DNA from: Candidatus Bruticola papionis
GTDB taxonomy: Bacteria > Vulcanimicrobiota > Xenobia > Xenobiales > Xenobiaceae
Reading direction: 5' to 3'
DNA length: 40,513 bases
NCBI GenBank assembly: GCA_002407045.1
Contig: DHKB01000046.1
Span: forward strand, 27,791-68,303
A program made the translations under genes and the position numbers. The notes under the pieces were generated by a model, which was not told the origin of the DNA, searched no databases, and saw only the letters and a list, made by a program, of their open reading frames with translations. How positions within the stretch are numbered: the stretch's first letter is position 1; every line of letters begins with the position of its first letter. Of the stretch, positions 1-8,525 are shown piece after piece.

Positions 1-21
1 AACCACCTGAGCTACAGACCC
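1..21 (-). tRNA. tRNA 5' end, truncated by window edge (possibly tRNA-Ile or tRNA-Ala)
   Basis: Read on the minus strand, these 21 bases begin GGGTCTGTAGCTCAGGTGG. That is a typical 5' acceptor arm followed by the TA-GCTCAG start of the D-arm (A-box). The 5' end is at base 21; the anticodon lies outside the window, so identity cannot be read. The same opening is common in tRNA-Ile(GAU) and tRNA-Ala, often next to rRNA genes, but that is inference. A near-consensus promoter lies about 50 bases upstream on the same strand. Confidence 0.75.
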
Positions 22-69
22 AACTTCGGAAACCTTAGGAAGTTTTGTGACTTCGCAGGCAACGCAGAA

Positions 70-98
70 ATAGTAGCAAAGAGAGAACACTTTGTCAA
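70..98 (-). promoter_or_regulatory. sigma70-type promoter for the tRNA
   Basis: On the minus strand a perfect -35 TTGACA (93-98) is followed by a 17-base spacer and a -10 TACTAT (70-75). Both boxes and the spacing match the housekeeping consensus. The implied start is near 62-64, giving a leader of about 40 bases before the tRNA 5' end. Such a strong promoter suits a stable-RNA gene. Confidence 0.85.
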
Positions 99-390
99 CA
101 ATTATCCAGAAAAAAAATTGCATTGTAAATTGTAAAATCAAGTTGAACACCTTTTCTCTAGCTTGATAAAAGTTGAGTATAACAATCAGTTTGTCATTTT
201 CATGAACTCCTTAAATGCGCCTCATTCCTAGCCTAAAGGAACTTTTTATTCACATTCTATTAACAAAACTGTAACTAAGCAGGTTCATTTAATTGGAGCT
301 GGTATTATATACTTAAAGAGAGTAAAGTTTTCTTCAACAAAGGACTTTGTATTTCCGGCGTTACTTTGGTAGCGATGAAAGGAGTACGAG
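99..390. other. intergenic spacer between tRNA promoter and first gene
   Basis: This AT-rich stretch has no convincing gene. A short reading frame on the minus strand at 305-550 runs antisense to the next gene and has no family resemblance. A weak promoter for the plus-strand gene may lie at 284-311 (TTCATT, then TATATA at 306-311), but the match is poor. The ribosome binding site AAAGGAG of the next gene is at 378-384. Confidence 0.5.
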
Positions 391-804
391 ATGGCAGATG
401 ACCATCAGGATAAAATTGAACAAATAAGAGCGCGACGCAGTCGCGACAGCGTTCAGTTAGGTTACAATCCATATGATATTCAGCAACAACAACAGCAAGT
501 AGGCGGAGTTGGTGCTGCTGGAGTCGGTGGAGTCGGCGGTGCCTCTGCATCCCGAGGCGTGCAAGGCATTGGCGATGACAACAATTCCATCCTTGGAGCG
601 GACTTTAAAAGCCCGTGGCTGCGCGACCGAGTTACCCTGAGTTTGGAGGGCCAAATGGCTCTTCTGGAACAGCGTGCCGCCGGTCGTACGAACATTGTCG
701 ATCTCGGCTACAGCAATCGCAATTCGTTCGTATCGTTCAGCAATGGTGCTTCCGTGCAAATTGAGCCTCCCGGTACTTACAGACTCATGTATAATCGCGG
801 TTAG
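391..804 (+). CDS. small hypothetical protein, Gln run and Gly/Val-rich linker
   Basis: I do not recognise a family. The 137-residue protein has a charged N-terminus (about 1-30, rich in Arg/Asp/Gln), a run of six glutamines near residue 31-36, and a low-complexity linker of GGVG-type repeats to about residue 55. A better-ordered C-terminal part follows (about 65-137), ending in a predicted beta segment around PPGTYRLMYNRG. There is no signal peptide or membrane segment, so it is probably cytoplasmic. The start is well supported by AAAGGAG six bases before the ATG. It is monocistronic: a strong terminator follows directly and the next gene is convergent. The repeats make sequence searches prone to spurious hits; only the C-terminal half is informative. 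Confidence 0.7.
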   Translation: MADDHQDKIEQIRARRSRDSVQLGYNPYDIQQQQQQVGGVGAAGVGGVGGASASRGVQGIGDDNNSILGADFKSPWLRDRVTLSLEGQMALLEQRAAGRTNIVDLGYSNRNSFVSFSNGASVQIEPPGTYRLMYNRG

Positions 805-824
805 TTTCTTGCTCCTCTATCGTA

Positions 825-872
825 AAAAAGCGACAGTCTCCACCTTGTTTTCAGGTGGAGTTGTCGCTTTTT
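825..872 (+). terminator. intrinsic terminator after the small Gln/Gly-rich gene
   Basis: An 11-base arm AAAAAGCGACA (825-835) pairs with 862-872, and the inner arm CTCCACC (838-844) pairs with GGTGGAG (854-860). The hairpin ends in a T run. Because the A run mirrors the T run, it could also stop the convergent minus-strand gene that ends at 935. Confidence 0.88.
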
Positions 873-934
873 GCTTTTCGTCGTATAGAGCAGACACTAC
901 CTTCGTTGCGACGTCACATAAGTGGATTGAATTG

Positions 935-2428
935 CTAATTATATATACAAAATTTTACTACCATCTGAGGTAGATACATTGTATCCTCTGGAGCCTCACG
1001 GCAAGCTTCCAAAAGCCACTCAGGATAAATGCCATCTTCCTTAAGTCTAATTAAATCGCGATTTACTAGACCGAATGGACGTCGGCTGAACATTTTTTGC
1101 GCTTGAGGCACAGGATAAGCTTTTAGTAAAGCTTCTACCCGGTAGTAAGTAAAAAACTCCAAAGCATTGGTTTCTATTTGCATGTAAGTAGACAAAACCA
1201 CAGCTAAACTGAGCAAAGCCAGACCTATTTTACTTTTTAGCTTAGAAAAGTTTAGCGTCCAATCTTCCATGAGTAAGAGCGCAGGCCAAGATAATTCACT
1301 AAGAATAAATAAAAGATAGCGCGGCCCGTATCCCCAATGGCCTCCCCAATTGACAAATTTAGAATTTACCAACAAGAAAATGATAAAGGTTGAACCTACT
1401 AGCCAACTTTCACGAGGAAAGCGTGTAGCAAATTTTTTTATTCCCAAGAGAGAAAAAATAAGCAACGGTTGATAAAGAAAAATGCTTTTATCTTTGCTAA
1501 AGAGGAAGCCTATCAGCCCTTCCAATATATTGCCGCTAAAAGCGTCTGCTTCACGGCTCCACTGAGTGTAGCCGCTATTAAACGGGCTACCAAAACGCCA
1601 AAAGTTGGCACCTAGAAACAGCACAGCTAGGCATACCAAAGGGATAAGAATCCAGGGTGAATGCCAAGAATTTTCCGTAACTTGTACATGTTCAGATTGT
1701 ACTGTATCCTCAGTTTCACTAGAAGCAACTACAGTCTGGTTAGGCCAAAGCAATACCACTAACCAAATGGGCACAAGCAAAATATATATACTTTTAAGCA
1801 TAACTAAGCTGATTAAAGCTAGCCATACTCCTAGCCACAAATAAGTAGAGGGATTTTGCCTTTGAGCTTTGGCTCTTAAAATGCTCACTGCAGAAGCAAA
1901 AAAAACAGCGGCCATAGTCCATTGGAAGATTTCACCACTTTGAGCACGCAAATAGTTCCAACCGAAGCTGCTGAATAGACAAATTAAAGTCCAAGTTGCG
2001 GCAATTTCACAACGTTGGCAAAAAAGTGAGGCTCCCCAATACAGAGCCGCTGCCAAGCCTAACGTCCAAAGCAAATTATAACAATTGAGCGCCAGCACAA
2101 ATGAAGTTGAGCTTAAATCTCCATTGTAAAGTGGAGCATGGCCGGAAAAATTCCACCACGCAACAACTGGCAACATGAATAAGCTATTGAATAGTCCGTA
2201 TTTGCTATAGTATTTGCCGCTACTTTCGTTATAGAAGCAATACTGCCCCACTTCCAATTGCGACGCATATTGAGCTGGAATATCATCGCGACCTTCAAGC
2301 CAAGCCTGAGCCTGAGCTCGCATCCAATAAGGATCACCAATATAAAAATTTTGGGGGAAATTGGTAGCGCTAATTAACAACACAGCCAAAAGTAAAGCGC
2401 TAAAAACTAGCTTTGGTGACATCTTCAT
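935..2428 (-). CDS. polytopic membrane protein, GT-C/GT39-like glycosyltransferase (tentative)
   Basis: The 497-residue protein starts with a membrane segment (about 7-24) and has roughly ten more hydrophobic helices up to about residue 430, then a soluble tail. The first loop carries GDPYWMRAQAQAWLEGR and YSKYGLFNSLFMLPVVAWW. Such an acidic residue after TM1 followed by a YxKYG(L)xxSLxxLP stretch is typical of GT-C enzymes of the GT39/ArnT type, which use polyprenyl-phosphate sugar donors at the outer face of the membrane. The family call rests on architecture and these motifs only; substrate is unknown. A Shine-Dalgarno-like AAAAGGA lies about 8 bases before the ATG; an in-frame ATG two codons later is an alternative. 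It is a separate unit, since a terminator lies between it and the upstream gene. Confidence 0.7.
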   Translation of the reverse strand: MKMSPKLVFSALLLAVLLISATNFPQNFYIGDPYWMRAQAQAWLEGRDDIPAQYASQLEVGQYCFYNESSGKYYSKYGLFNSLFMLPVVAWWNFSGHAPLYNGDLSSTSFVLALNCYNLLWTLGLAAALYWGASLFCQRCEIAATWTLICLFSSFGWNYLRAQSGEIFQWTMAAVFFASAVSILRAKAQRQNPSTYLWLGVWLALISLVMLKSIYILLVPIWLVVLLWPNQTVVASSETEDTVQSEHVQVTENSWHSPWILIPLVCLAVLFLGANFWRFGSPFNSGYTQWSREADAFSGNILEGLIGFLFSKDKSIFLYQPLLIFSLLGIKKFATRFPRESWLVGSTFIIFLLVNSKFVNWGGHWGYGPRYLLFILSELSWPALLLMEDWTLNFSKLKSKIGLALLSLAVVLSTYMQIETNALEFFTYYRVEALLKAYPVPQAQKMFSRRPFGLVNRDLIRLKEDGIYPEWLLEACREAPEDTMYLPQMVVKFCIYN

Positions 2429-2467
2429 ATATGAAATCCTTTTAAAGGCCTTGGATAATATGCGAGA

Positions 2468-2509
2468 CTAAAAAATTTGGCTGCTCCTAAAATTTAGAAA
2501 CAGCCAAAA
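2468..2509 (-). terminator. intrinsic terminator of the small secreted-protein gene
   Basis: On the minus strand TTTGGCTG (2501-2508) pairs with CAGCCAAA (2476-2483), followed by a T-rich tract at 2470-2478. It lies just past the stop of the gene at 2534-2863 and separates it from the membrane-protein gene downstream. Confidence 0.8.
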
Positions 2510-2533
2510 GTACAAAGCGACATAAAGCCAATT

Positions 2534-2863
2534 TTATTTATAAACGATCTCGAAGCGATCTTTGCTGCCAAAGGGAGCAACAACTATTTCCTTTTCATAA
2601 CGGCGATCTAAAATTTCTGAAAATTTCCAGCGTTTATCGCCATCTTTAAATTTAACGGTAATATACATTCCCTCAATTTCGATAGGCATTTTCTCGTCAA
2701 TAATTTGCTTAGTAGTAAGATTCTTCACTCTAGCGACAAAGCTGCCGTCGTACTTGCCACTCTCGTTGCTGTAACTGCTGGCTGCATAGGAGCCAACAGA
2801 TAAGCAGCAGAACATTCCCAAAGTAAGTAACAAAGTAAAAATTTTGGATAATAATTTAACCAT
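2534..2863 (-). CDS. small secreted hypothetical protein
   Basis: I do not recognise a family. The 109-residue product has a clear signal peptide: Lys at position 3, a hydrophobic core at about 6-24 and a likely cleavage site after SYA (about residue 27). The mature part of about 80 residues is polar and charged, with a predicted beta-rich pattern and no cysteines. It is probably a periplasmic or secreted protein of one small domain. It lies alone, about 110 bases after the ATP-grasp gene, and is followed by its own terminator. I see no strong Shine-Dalgarno sequence beyond a GAGGC motif 8 bases before the ATG. Confidence 0.7.
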   Translation of the reverse strand: MVKLLSKIFTLLLTLGMFCCLSVGSYAASSYSNESGKYDGSFVARVKNLTTKQIIDEKMPIEIEGMYITVKFKDGDKRWKFSEILDRRYEKEIVVAPFGSKDRFEIVYK

Positions 2864-2973
2864 AGTGCTTGCCTCTAAACTAAAAAATGCAACTTAGGCT
2901 GTGAATTTGTATAACTACAAACAATTGCCCAACGCTATACTGGCTCCACAGCTCCAAGTTTTTGCAAAGTTCG

Positions 2974-4353
2974 TTAATCTAAAACGAAAGTTGCTGTCGA
3001 TCCGCCACCAGAAGTGACGTTGCAAAGCGAAGTGCCAGAGAGACGAGTCATAAAGCTAGAGACACGACCATCGAAGATGTAGGGATCCAAATCGACAGCA
3101 TATTCACCCATCTCCACACTAGAGCCGTTCCAGCTAGGATAGTGTTCTCTAGCTACATTAACTTTAACTTGAACCAAGTAGTCGCTATTGAGACATTTTT
3201 CCATCGCTTGTTCCCAAGCAGACTGAGTGCTCTCCCAACCGATAATAATACCGTGCCCGCCGTAGTCATCGTTGGGCTTCATAACTAAATTGTTCTTGTT
3301 GGCCCGTACCCACTCCAATAAGTTGATCTTAGCTCCATTAGGACCAGTCGTATTTTCATCGATAAGCATACGTGTCCAAGGAATGTGAGAATAAATAGCT
3401 TGCAATTGCTGCTCGGTAAAACCTTCTTGATATTTGGGATCGGTTAAAATAGCAAAAATGGCTTTTTTATGGAAGATCTTGCAACGGAAAGAATTTACGA
3501 AACAAGCCGCTTGGTTTTTGTAAGCTTCCCAAACAGCCTTACACTCAGAAGCGCGTTCTAAATATTCGTTCATAAGCAAGCGTTTATAGAAGATATGGAT
3601 TTGCTGACCATGATAGCTGAGTACGCCGTTATGGTATTCCAAATTGCGCGGATCGGCAATTAAGCACTTATAACCACATTTTTGGAAATGATCGCGAATA
3701 AGGCGAAACTCGGGAGCGGTTGGCAAACCTTCATAATCGATAATACCTATAGTGGGCTTTTCAGTACCGCCCCACTCTTCATAGGCATCTAACAAGGATT
3801 GCAATAAACGATCGGCACCATAGTAAGCTTGGCAAGGAAAAGCTCTCATGAAATCGTGGAAGAGCTCAGTATGCAAGAAGCTTTTAATCATCTGGTCGGA
3901 ATAGACGACACCAGCTGGAGTTTCGGCATTATATTCGACAAATTGCAAAGTACCGCCCATAAGGAAACTGTCTAAACGCGAAGATACAGAAATTTCTTTG
4001 TAGCGCGGATCAATTTCAATGAGGCGGCGGTCATCATCGGTTAAACCCAATTTGACCTTCAACTCTTCTTCACTGAGCAAACGCGGAGCTATAGCTTGAA
4101 GGGCTCGACAAATTCCTCGCACAGCATCCTGAATAAGCAACATTTGCTCGCGGCCAATAAAATGCGGACGCAAGAACGGACATAAAAAACGGCCTCCAAA
4201 TTCGACGTTACGCTTACGCAACTCGCTTTGTAATTCTTCAGCAAAAGCAGCAACATCACATTTTTCTAAGAGCTCATGATAGTGAGCGATAGCCGCTTGA
4301 CGATACGGTTCACGAGCCGCAGCCATCAGCATAAGATCTACAACGTCTGCCAT
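2974..4353 (-). CDS. circularly permuted ATP-grasp family ligase (DUF407-type)
   Basis: The protein has the features of the circularly permuted ATP-grasp group that includes glutathionylspermidine-synthase-like and DUF407 proteins. Counted from an upstream ATG at 4371, they are LQFVEYNAETPAG (about 142-154), the nucleotide-binding segment LVMKPNDDYGGHG (about 362-374) and a C-terminal RLSGTSLCNVTSGGGSTA. Such enzymes form amide bonds using ATP through an acyl-phosphate; the substrate here is unknown. The start was moved to the second ATG (4353), which has GAGG nine bases upstream, giving 459 residues. The upstream ATG at 4371 has no ribosome binding site. No partner gene for peptide tailoring lies nearby, so a role in natural-product, polyamine or cell-wall chemistry cannot be chosen. 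It is divergent from the propeller gene that follows. Confidence 0.8.
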   Translation of the reverse strand: MADVVDLMLMAAAREPYRQAAIAHYHELLEKCDVAAFAEELQSELRKRNVEFGGRFLCPFLRPHFIGREQMLLIQDAVRGICRALQAIAPRLLSEEELKVKLGLTDDDRRLIEIDPRYKEISVSSRLDSFLMGGTLQFVEYNAETPAGVVYSDQMIKSFLHTELFHDFMRAFPCQAYYGADRLLQSLLDAYEEWGGTEKPTIGIIDYEGLPTAPEFRLIRDHFQKCGYKCLIADPRNLEYHNGVLSYHGQQIHIFYKRLLMNEYLERASECKAVWEAYKNQAACFVNSFRCKIFHKKAIFAILTDPKYQEGFTEQQLQAIYSHIPWTRMLIDENTTGPNGAKINLLEWVRANKNNLVMKPNDDYGGHGIIIGWESTQSAWEQAMEKCLNSDYLVQVKVNVAREHYPSWNGSSVEMGEYAVDLDPYIFDGRVSSFMTRLSGTSLCNVTSGGGSTATFVLD

Positions 4354-4638
4354 TTGTTTCAGCCTCACCATTAAAACTTTTGCAATTTTCAGCCATCTTT
4401 TAGACTTGCAAATTTAGTTTTGACCTTTCTCTACATAAAAATGTTTGCCTGCTTGAGGCTCTGGAGAAGGCTGTAGCCACAAATAATTAAAAAAATACCT
4501 TTGTCTGTCGGCAAGTTAAAATTTGAAGGAGACTCTTTTTTTCAACAGAATTTTCCGCCACTGAAACTGTCTGGAGATGAGATCGCAAATAAGATCATCC
4601 GGTGGACTTTCGCTGATTTTAGGAATTTATATAGGAAC

Positions 4639-6894
4639 ATGACTGATAATAACTCTCCCCACATACCAACTTCCGACAACGCTGATGCAAAGTCAAATGA
4701 TAACACTTCTAAACTTCGCTTGAACTTTAACAGTTCTCTCGGAAGTGGTAGCCAGTCCGGTTCTTCCAGTAAATCGGGAGAGTCTGTTGGTAGTGTCTCT
4801 AAGATTGCCATAGAAGCGGAAGTTCAATCTCCTTCCACCCCCCAAGCTGACAAGTCATCTTCTGGAGAGCTGAGCTTGAAGCCACTTTCCAAACCAATAA
4901 AGAAATCTAATTCTTCTGAAAATGCGGTTTCCGTACCATTTTTAAAGAAAACGGAATCAGCTCCGCCGTTGCCCGAGGAACATGACGAGCAATCCTCACC
5001 TAGTTCTTCTACTTCCACTCCCCTTAGCAACAAAGTCGACACCTCTTCTTCACAAAGTCACAATTCTGCGTCTGAACAAGAAGCAACTATTGTATCTACA
5101 CAGGATAATGCTTCGGATACACAGTCTACGCCTAAGCATTCCCCCATTACCGATGCCGCAACGACCTCAGTACCTAAAAGTAACGAGGGTAAAAAAATCG
5201 ACAGCCCCCCTCCAACTGTTTCCAAAACGAACTCAGTTTTAGATTCATCTTCCAAAGCTAAAGGAACGGAAACAGAATCGCCTGCAGTGCGTCGTCTAGC
5301 TCCTCCCTTAGAAACGCCTAAGTCTAAGCCAGAATCAATTTTTCCCCAAGCCCAGCCCTCTTCAAGTCGGAAAGAATCTGAAATAGCGGTAAGTCATGTA
5401 AAAAGATCGATTTTCCACAAAGTTGATGAGGCAGAACCTGCGTCTGAAGAGCCTAAAGAAGTTGCTATAGACGAAGATGAGGCTATTTCCTCGGAGCTTC
5501 CTCAAAAAAAAGACAAAACTAGTTTACAAGATTTGCTTATATTGGTAGTTTACTTAGTCTTTTTGAGCGGTTTTTTAGTCTGGGGAGCCAACAGCTTGCT
5601 CACTTGGAAGCACGATGTTGATATACAGCCAGAAACTTCCTATACCCAACTTTGCTGGTCACAAGACGGAGAATCTCTGGCTTTTATTCGCGATGAAATT
5701 AAGCAAATTTCCAAAGGTAAATCGGTAAAAAGTTCACTTTGGACTAACGAGCGCTTTGGCGATCGAGCTTCCCGTTTGCAAGAAGACTTACCAGAAGGCT
5801 ACAAATTAACTGGTTGGTTTGCCGACGATTCTTTGATTGTGCTCAATTCGGCCAATCAGCCTTTGGATCTTGAAAAATTCAAACAAGCTGATAACAAGAA
5901 GAAAAATACCGCAAATTCAGCCGAAAATACCACTAAAGAAGAGATTATTCAGTTAACTGAAGCCACCCCTACAGAATTGTGCGGAGTGGCCCAAGGAGCT
6001 AGTGAAGTTAAGCCTGGCCTCTCTTTTGCTGAAGTAAAAATCGAAGATCAATCGATTCGCTATTTGAATTTGCCTCTGGAAAATACTCAGGTTGTTGGCC
6101 ATAGCGAAGATGAAGTTTTTCTGGCCCAGTATTTAACTTCCGATAAAGACAGAGGCCAAATAAACCTTCTTTCTTATAAACCAGGCACTACAGAAGCCAA
6201 GGTTTTAGCCTCCGTCCCTTCACGCCAAAAAGAAATGATGCATGTAGACAGTGTGGTAGCTTCTCCTAATAATGAAAAGCTGGCCATTGTTATTTCTGTA
6301 GTAGCTTCTTTAAGCAAATCAGTCAGCGAAAATGACGACACTCCTTTGGGAGTTTGGCTTTTCAATAGAGATAGTAAAACTTTGGCTTGGACAACTATCG
6401 CAGCTAACAATGCCCGTGATCTCAGCGTGGTATGGTCTAAAGATTCTAAGTGGCTCGGTGGTGTAGCCCGCTATATGGATGAGGCGGAGCTTTTCGCCTT
6501 TTACGGCGACAACAATTGCCAAGCGGCTAAGTTGCGCGGCGTCCCTCAAGAGGGAGACATCGTGCCTTTGATAACTGGCAGTGCTCACGCTCTAACTTTT
6601 GTTTCTCTCAACCGTATCGACTGCTATAATTTTGATCAGCAGAAGAACATGCCTTTGCTTTCTTCAAACAATTTAGAACGGGTTCCCAGCAATTTTGCTG
6701 TAGGTTCCAGTGGAGCTGTAGCCTATGTTTCTACTCAATACGACGCCAAGAATATCTATATATGCGCTTTGAATAACCCAAGTTCACATAAAGTAAATAT
6801 CCCTGACGATTCTGCCAAACAAGCTTGGTACTACCATCAAGCTGGCAATCTCCAATATGCGCTCGATTATTGGTTTAAGACAGAGCAAAAATAG
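4639..6894 (+). CDS. membrane-anchored protein: disordered Ser/Pro-rich N-terminus, one TM, C-terminal beta-propeller-like domain
   Basis: The reading frame is open from a TTG at 4501, but the TTG lacks a ribosome binding site. The ATG at 4639 (product MTDNNSPHIP...) is preferred, giving about 751 residues; neither start has an ideal site. The first ~290 residues are low complexity (Ser, Thr, Pro, Lys, Glu) and surely disordered. One transmembrane helix follows (about 298-321 from this start, VVYLVFLSGFLVWGANSLL). The rest looks like repeated WD40/TolB-like blades, for example LCWSQDGESLAFIRDE and VVWSKDSKWLGGV. By the usual topology rule the disordered part is cytoplasmic and the propeller extracytoplasmic. 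The next gene, 19 bases downstream, encodes an exported propeller protein, so the two probably work together. No enzymatic motif is seen. Confidence 0.75.
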   Translation: MTDNNSPHIPTSDNADAKSNDNTSKLRLNFNSSLGSGSQSGSSSKSGESVGSVSKIAIEAEVQSPSTPQADKSSSGELSLKPLSKPIKKSNSSENAVSVPFLKKTESAPPLPEEHDEQSSPSSSTSTPLSNKVDTSSSQSHNSASEQEATIVSTQDNASDTQSTPKHSPITDAATTSVPKSNEGKKIDSPPPTVSKTNSVLDSSSKAKGTETESPAVRRLAPPLETPKSKPESIFPQAQPSSSRKESEIAVSHVKRSIFHKVDEAEPASEEPKEVAIDEDEAISSELPQKKDKTSLQDLLILVVYLVFLSGFLVWGANSLLTWKHDVDIQPETSYTQLCWSQDGESLAFIRDEIKQISKGKSVKSSLWTNERFGDRASRLQEDLPEGYKLTGWFADDSLIVLNSANQPLDLEKFKQADNKKKNTANSAENTTKEEIIQLTEATPTELCGVAQGASEVKPGLSFAEVKIEDQSIRYLNLPLENTQVVGHSEDEVFLAQYLTSDKDRGQINLLSYKPGTTEAKVLASVPSRQKEMMHVDSVVASPNNEKLAIVISVVASLSKSVSENDDTPLGVWLFNRDSKTLAWTTIAANNARDLSVVWSKDSKWLGGVARYMDEAELFAFYGDNNCQAAKLRGVPQEGDIVPLITGSAHALTFVSLNRIDCYNFDQQKNMPLLSSNNLERVPSNFAVGSSGAVAYVSTQYDAKNIYICALNNPSSHKVNIPDDSAKQAWYYHQAGNLQYALDYWFKTEQK

Positions 6895-6913
6895 GAAAGG
6901 CAGCTAGGTCGAA

Positions 6914-8437
6914 ATGAAATACAATACCAACCTTATTAGTTTAACTTTGTGTTTTACAGCTCTGGGACTGAGTTTGGCTTGCGTAGGATGTTCTGATAGT
7001 GATGAAAGCGGCAGCTTGAGCTTCAAAGTTATCAATTCCGGCTCCCCCGCCGATCCGCAAATTTTTATTCCCGAAGAGACTAAAAATTTAAAATTAGAGG
7101 TTTTTCAAGAGCCTTCAGTAACCGGTAAGAAGGTATCTTTTTCCAGTGCTGCTACTTCTGAAAGCGAATCGCAAGCCGAAAATAAGGCCAAGACTGCCGC
7201 AGAATTAGCCAACCAAGGGCAAACTTTGTATGCCTTGGGCACTTCCAGCAAAGATAAAGATAAAAAGAAAAATGAAGGTAAAACTTACTATTCAACTTCA
7301 GTAGCTTACAGCGGCGGTGAGCCGGAGCTGTCGTTGGATTCAATTCAAGACGGCGACTGGGTAGTGAGAGTTTCGGCTTTAGACAGTAGCAACAATGTTT
7401 TAGCTTATTATCAGGACGGCCTAGCTATAAATGGCGGCAGTCGTTCAGTAAAAGGCTGGCTCCAGCCTGGCACAGCTCCTTCTGGTTATTTATATGCTGC
7501 CCATACTGCTAACGGCACCATTAGTCGTATCAGCCTTTACAGCAACCTTATCGACAGTATCAAACTCAACTCTGGAAATCCCGCTTATCTTTTTGCTAAA
7601 CGTACCGAGAAGCCGTCTTTTGGAGATATTTTTTACGCTACTACTGGCGGATTAAAAATTTTACAATTAACTCCCAGCTTTGTTGACAAAAAAATTGACG
7701 TTGAAGATATTGCCTTCCCTACCGATGGTGCCTTCGTACGCAGCAGCCAAAGTGGAGATAGCGCCGTCGTCTCCTTCTTTAGAGATGGCTTAGTTCGCTT
7801 TTTCGATTTCAATCAAGAATCGAATTACGACTACGTTTATACAGGCTCCGGAGCTAATTATATTAGTAATTTAACTAACAACAGCCAAGTTTGGGTTTGC
7901 AATGAAAATGAGTACGATCTCAGTCTGGTAGATATAAACAGTCACAGTTTAGTATATGAAGATAACTTGCGCTTAGGTAACGACGTCCCCAAGGCGGCTG
8001 AACCTAATAGCGACAATAGCAAAGTTTGGGTTATTGGTACGCGCTCTTCTGGAGGCTTTGTACGTGCCGTAGATTTTAGCACTCAAGATATGGGTGGACG
8101 CAACTGGGGAGAATTTACTACGGATCTGAGTAGCCCTGGCGCTATATATTTAGCCTCTGAATCTTTAGGTTGTGTTACTGACAATACTCGCGGTGAGCTG
8201 ATCTTTTTGAAAACTGACAGCTTGGACGATAAAGGTAATATCGACGAAATTTTTGGTAAAAGCGGTTCTCGTTTGCGCCTTCAGGGAGGCGGCGACCAGA
8301 TCTTATCAGATGGTACGCGCTTATATATTTTGCAAATTTCCCAAGGTAAAGTTGCCGTAGTCGATTTAGAAACTAAGGCCTTGTCTACTTCCTATAATTT
8401 AGGATCTAACGCTCGTAGTATTATGTTTGTCGATTAG
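6914..8437 (+). CDS. probable lipoprotein with beta-propeller (YVTN-like) fold
   Basis: The 507-residue product begins with an export signal (Lys2, hydrophobic stretch about 7-22) ending in SLACVGCSDSDE. Cys23 or Cys26 could be lipidated, though neither lipobox is canonical. A polar, Lys/Ser-rich region (about 60-120) is followed by repeated segments of about 45-50 residues with patterns like YLYAAHTANGTISRISL, VWVCNENEYDLSLVDI and RLYILQISQGKVAVVDL. These are typical of YVTN/YncE-type beta-propeller blades. No catalytic residues are apparent; such proteins usually bind or scaffold at the cell surface or in the periplasm. It lies 19 bases after the membrane-anchored propeller gene and is probably co-transcribed with it. 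Confidence 0.75.
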   Translation: MKYNTNLISLTLCFTALGLSLACVGCSDSDESGSLSFKVINSGSPADPQIFIPEETKNLKLEVFQEPSVTGKKVSFSSAATSESESQAENKAKTAAELANQGQTLYALGTSSKDKDKKKNEGKTYYSTSVAYSGGEPELSLDSIQDGDWVVRVSALDSSNNVLAYYQDGLAINGGSRSVKGWLQPGTAPSGYLYAAHTANGTISRISLYSNLIDSIKLNSGNPAYLFAKRTEKPSFGDIFYATTGGLKILQLTPSFVDKKIDVEDIAFPTDGAFVRSSQSGDSAVVSFFRDGLVRFFDFNQESNYDYVYTGSGANYISNLTNNSQVWVCNENEYDLSLVDINSHSLVYEDNLRLGNDVPKAAEPNSDNSKVWVIGTRSSGGFVRAVDFSTQDMGGRNWGEFTTDLSSPGAIYLASESLGCVTDNTRGELIFLKTDSLDDKGNIDEIFGKSGSRLRLQGGGDQILSDGTRLYILQISQGKVAVVDLETKALSTSYNLGSNARSIMFVD

Positions 8438-8525
8438 TAATAAAGGATGGCTGTCAGCTGAGCTAGTTTTTTTACAAGCAAAAAGCTAAGACAGGGCCAA
8501 AATTAAGCTGCATAGGACTGGTTAA

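Noticed and set aside
481..545. CAG/GGAG-type repeats as a CRISPR or tandem array
   Set aside because: They are codon repeats for Gln and Gly/Val inside a gene, with no spacers.
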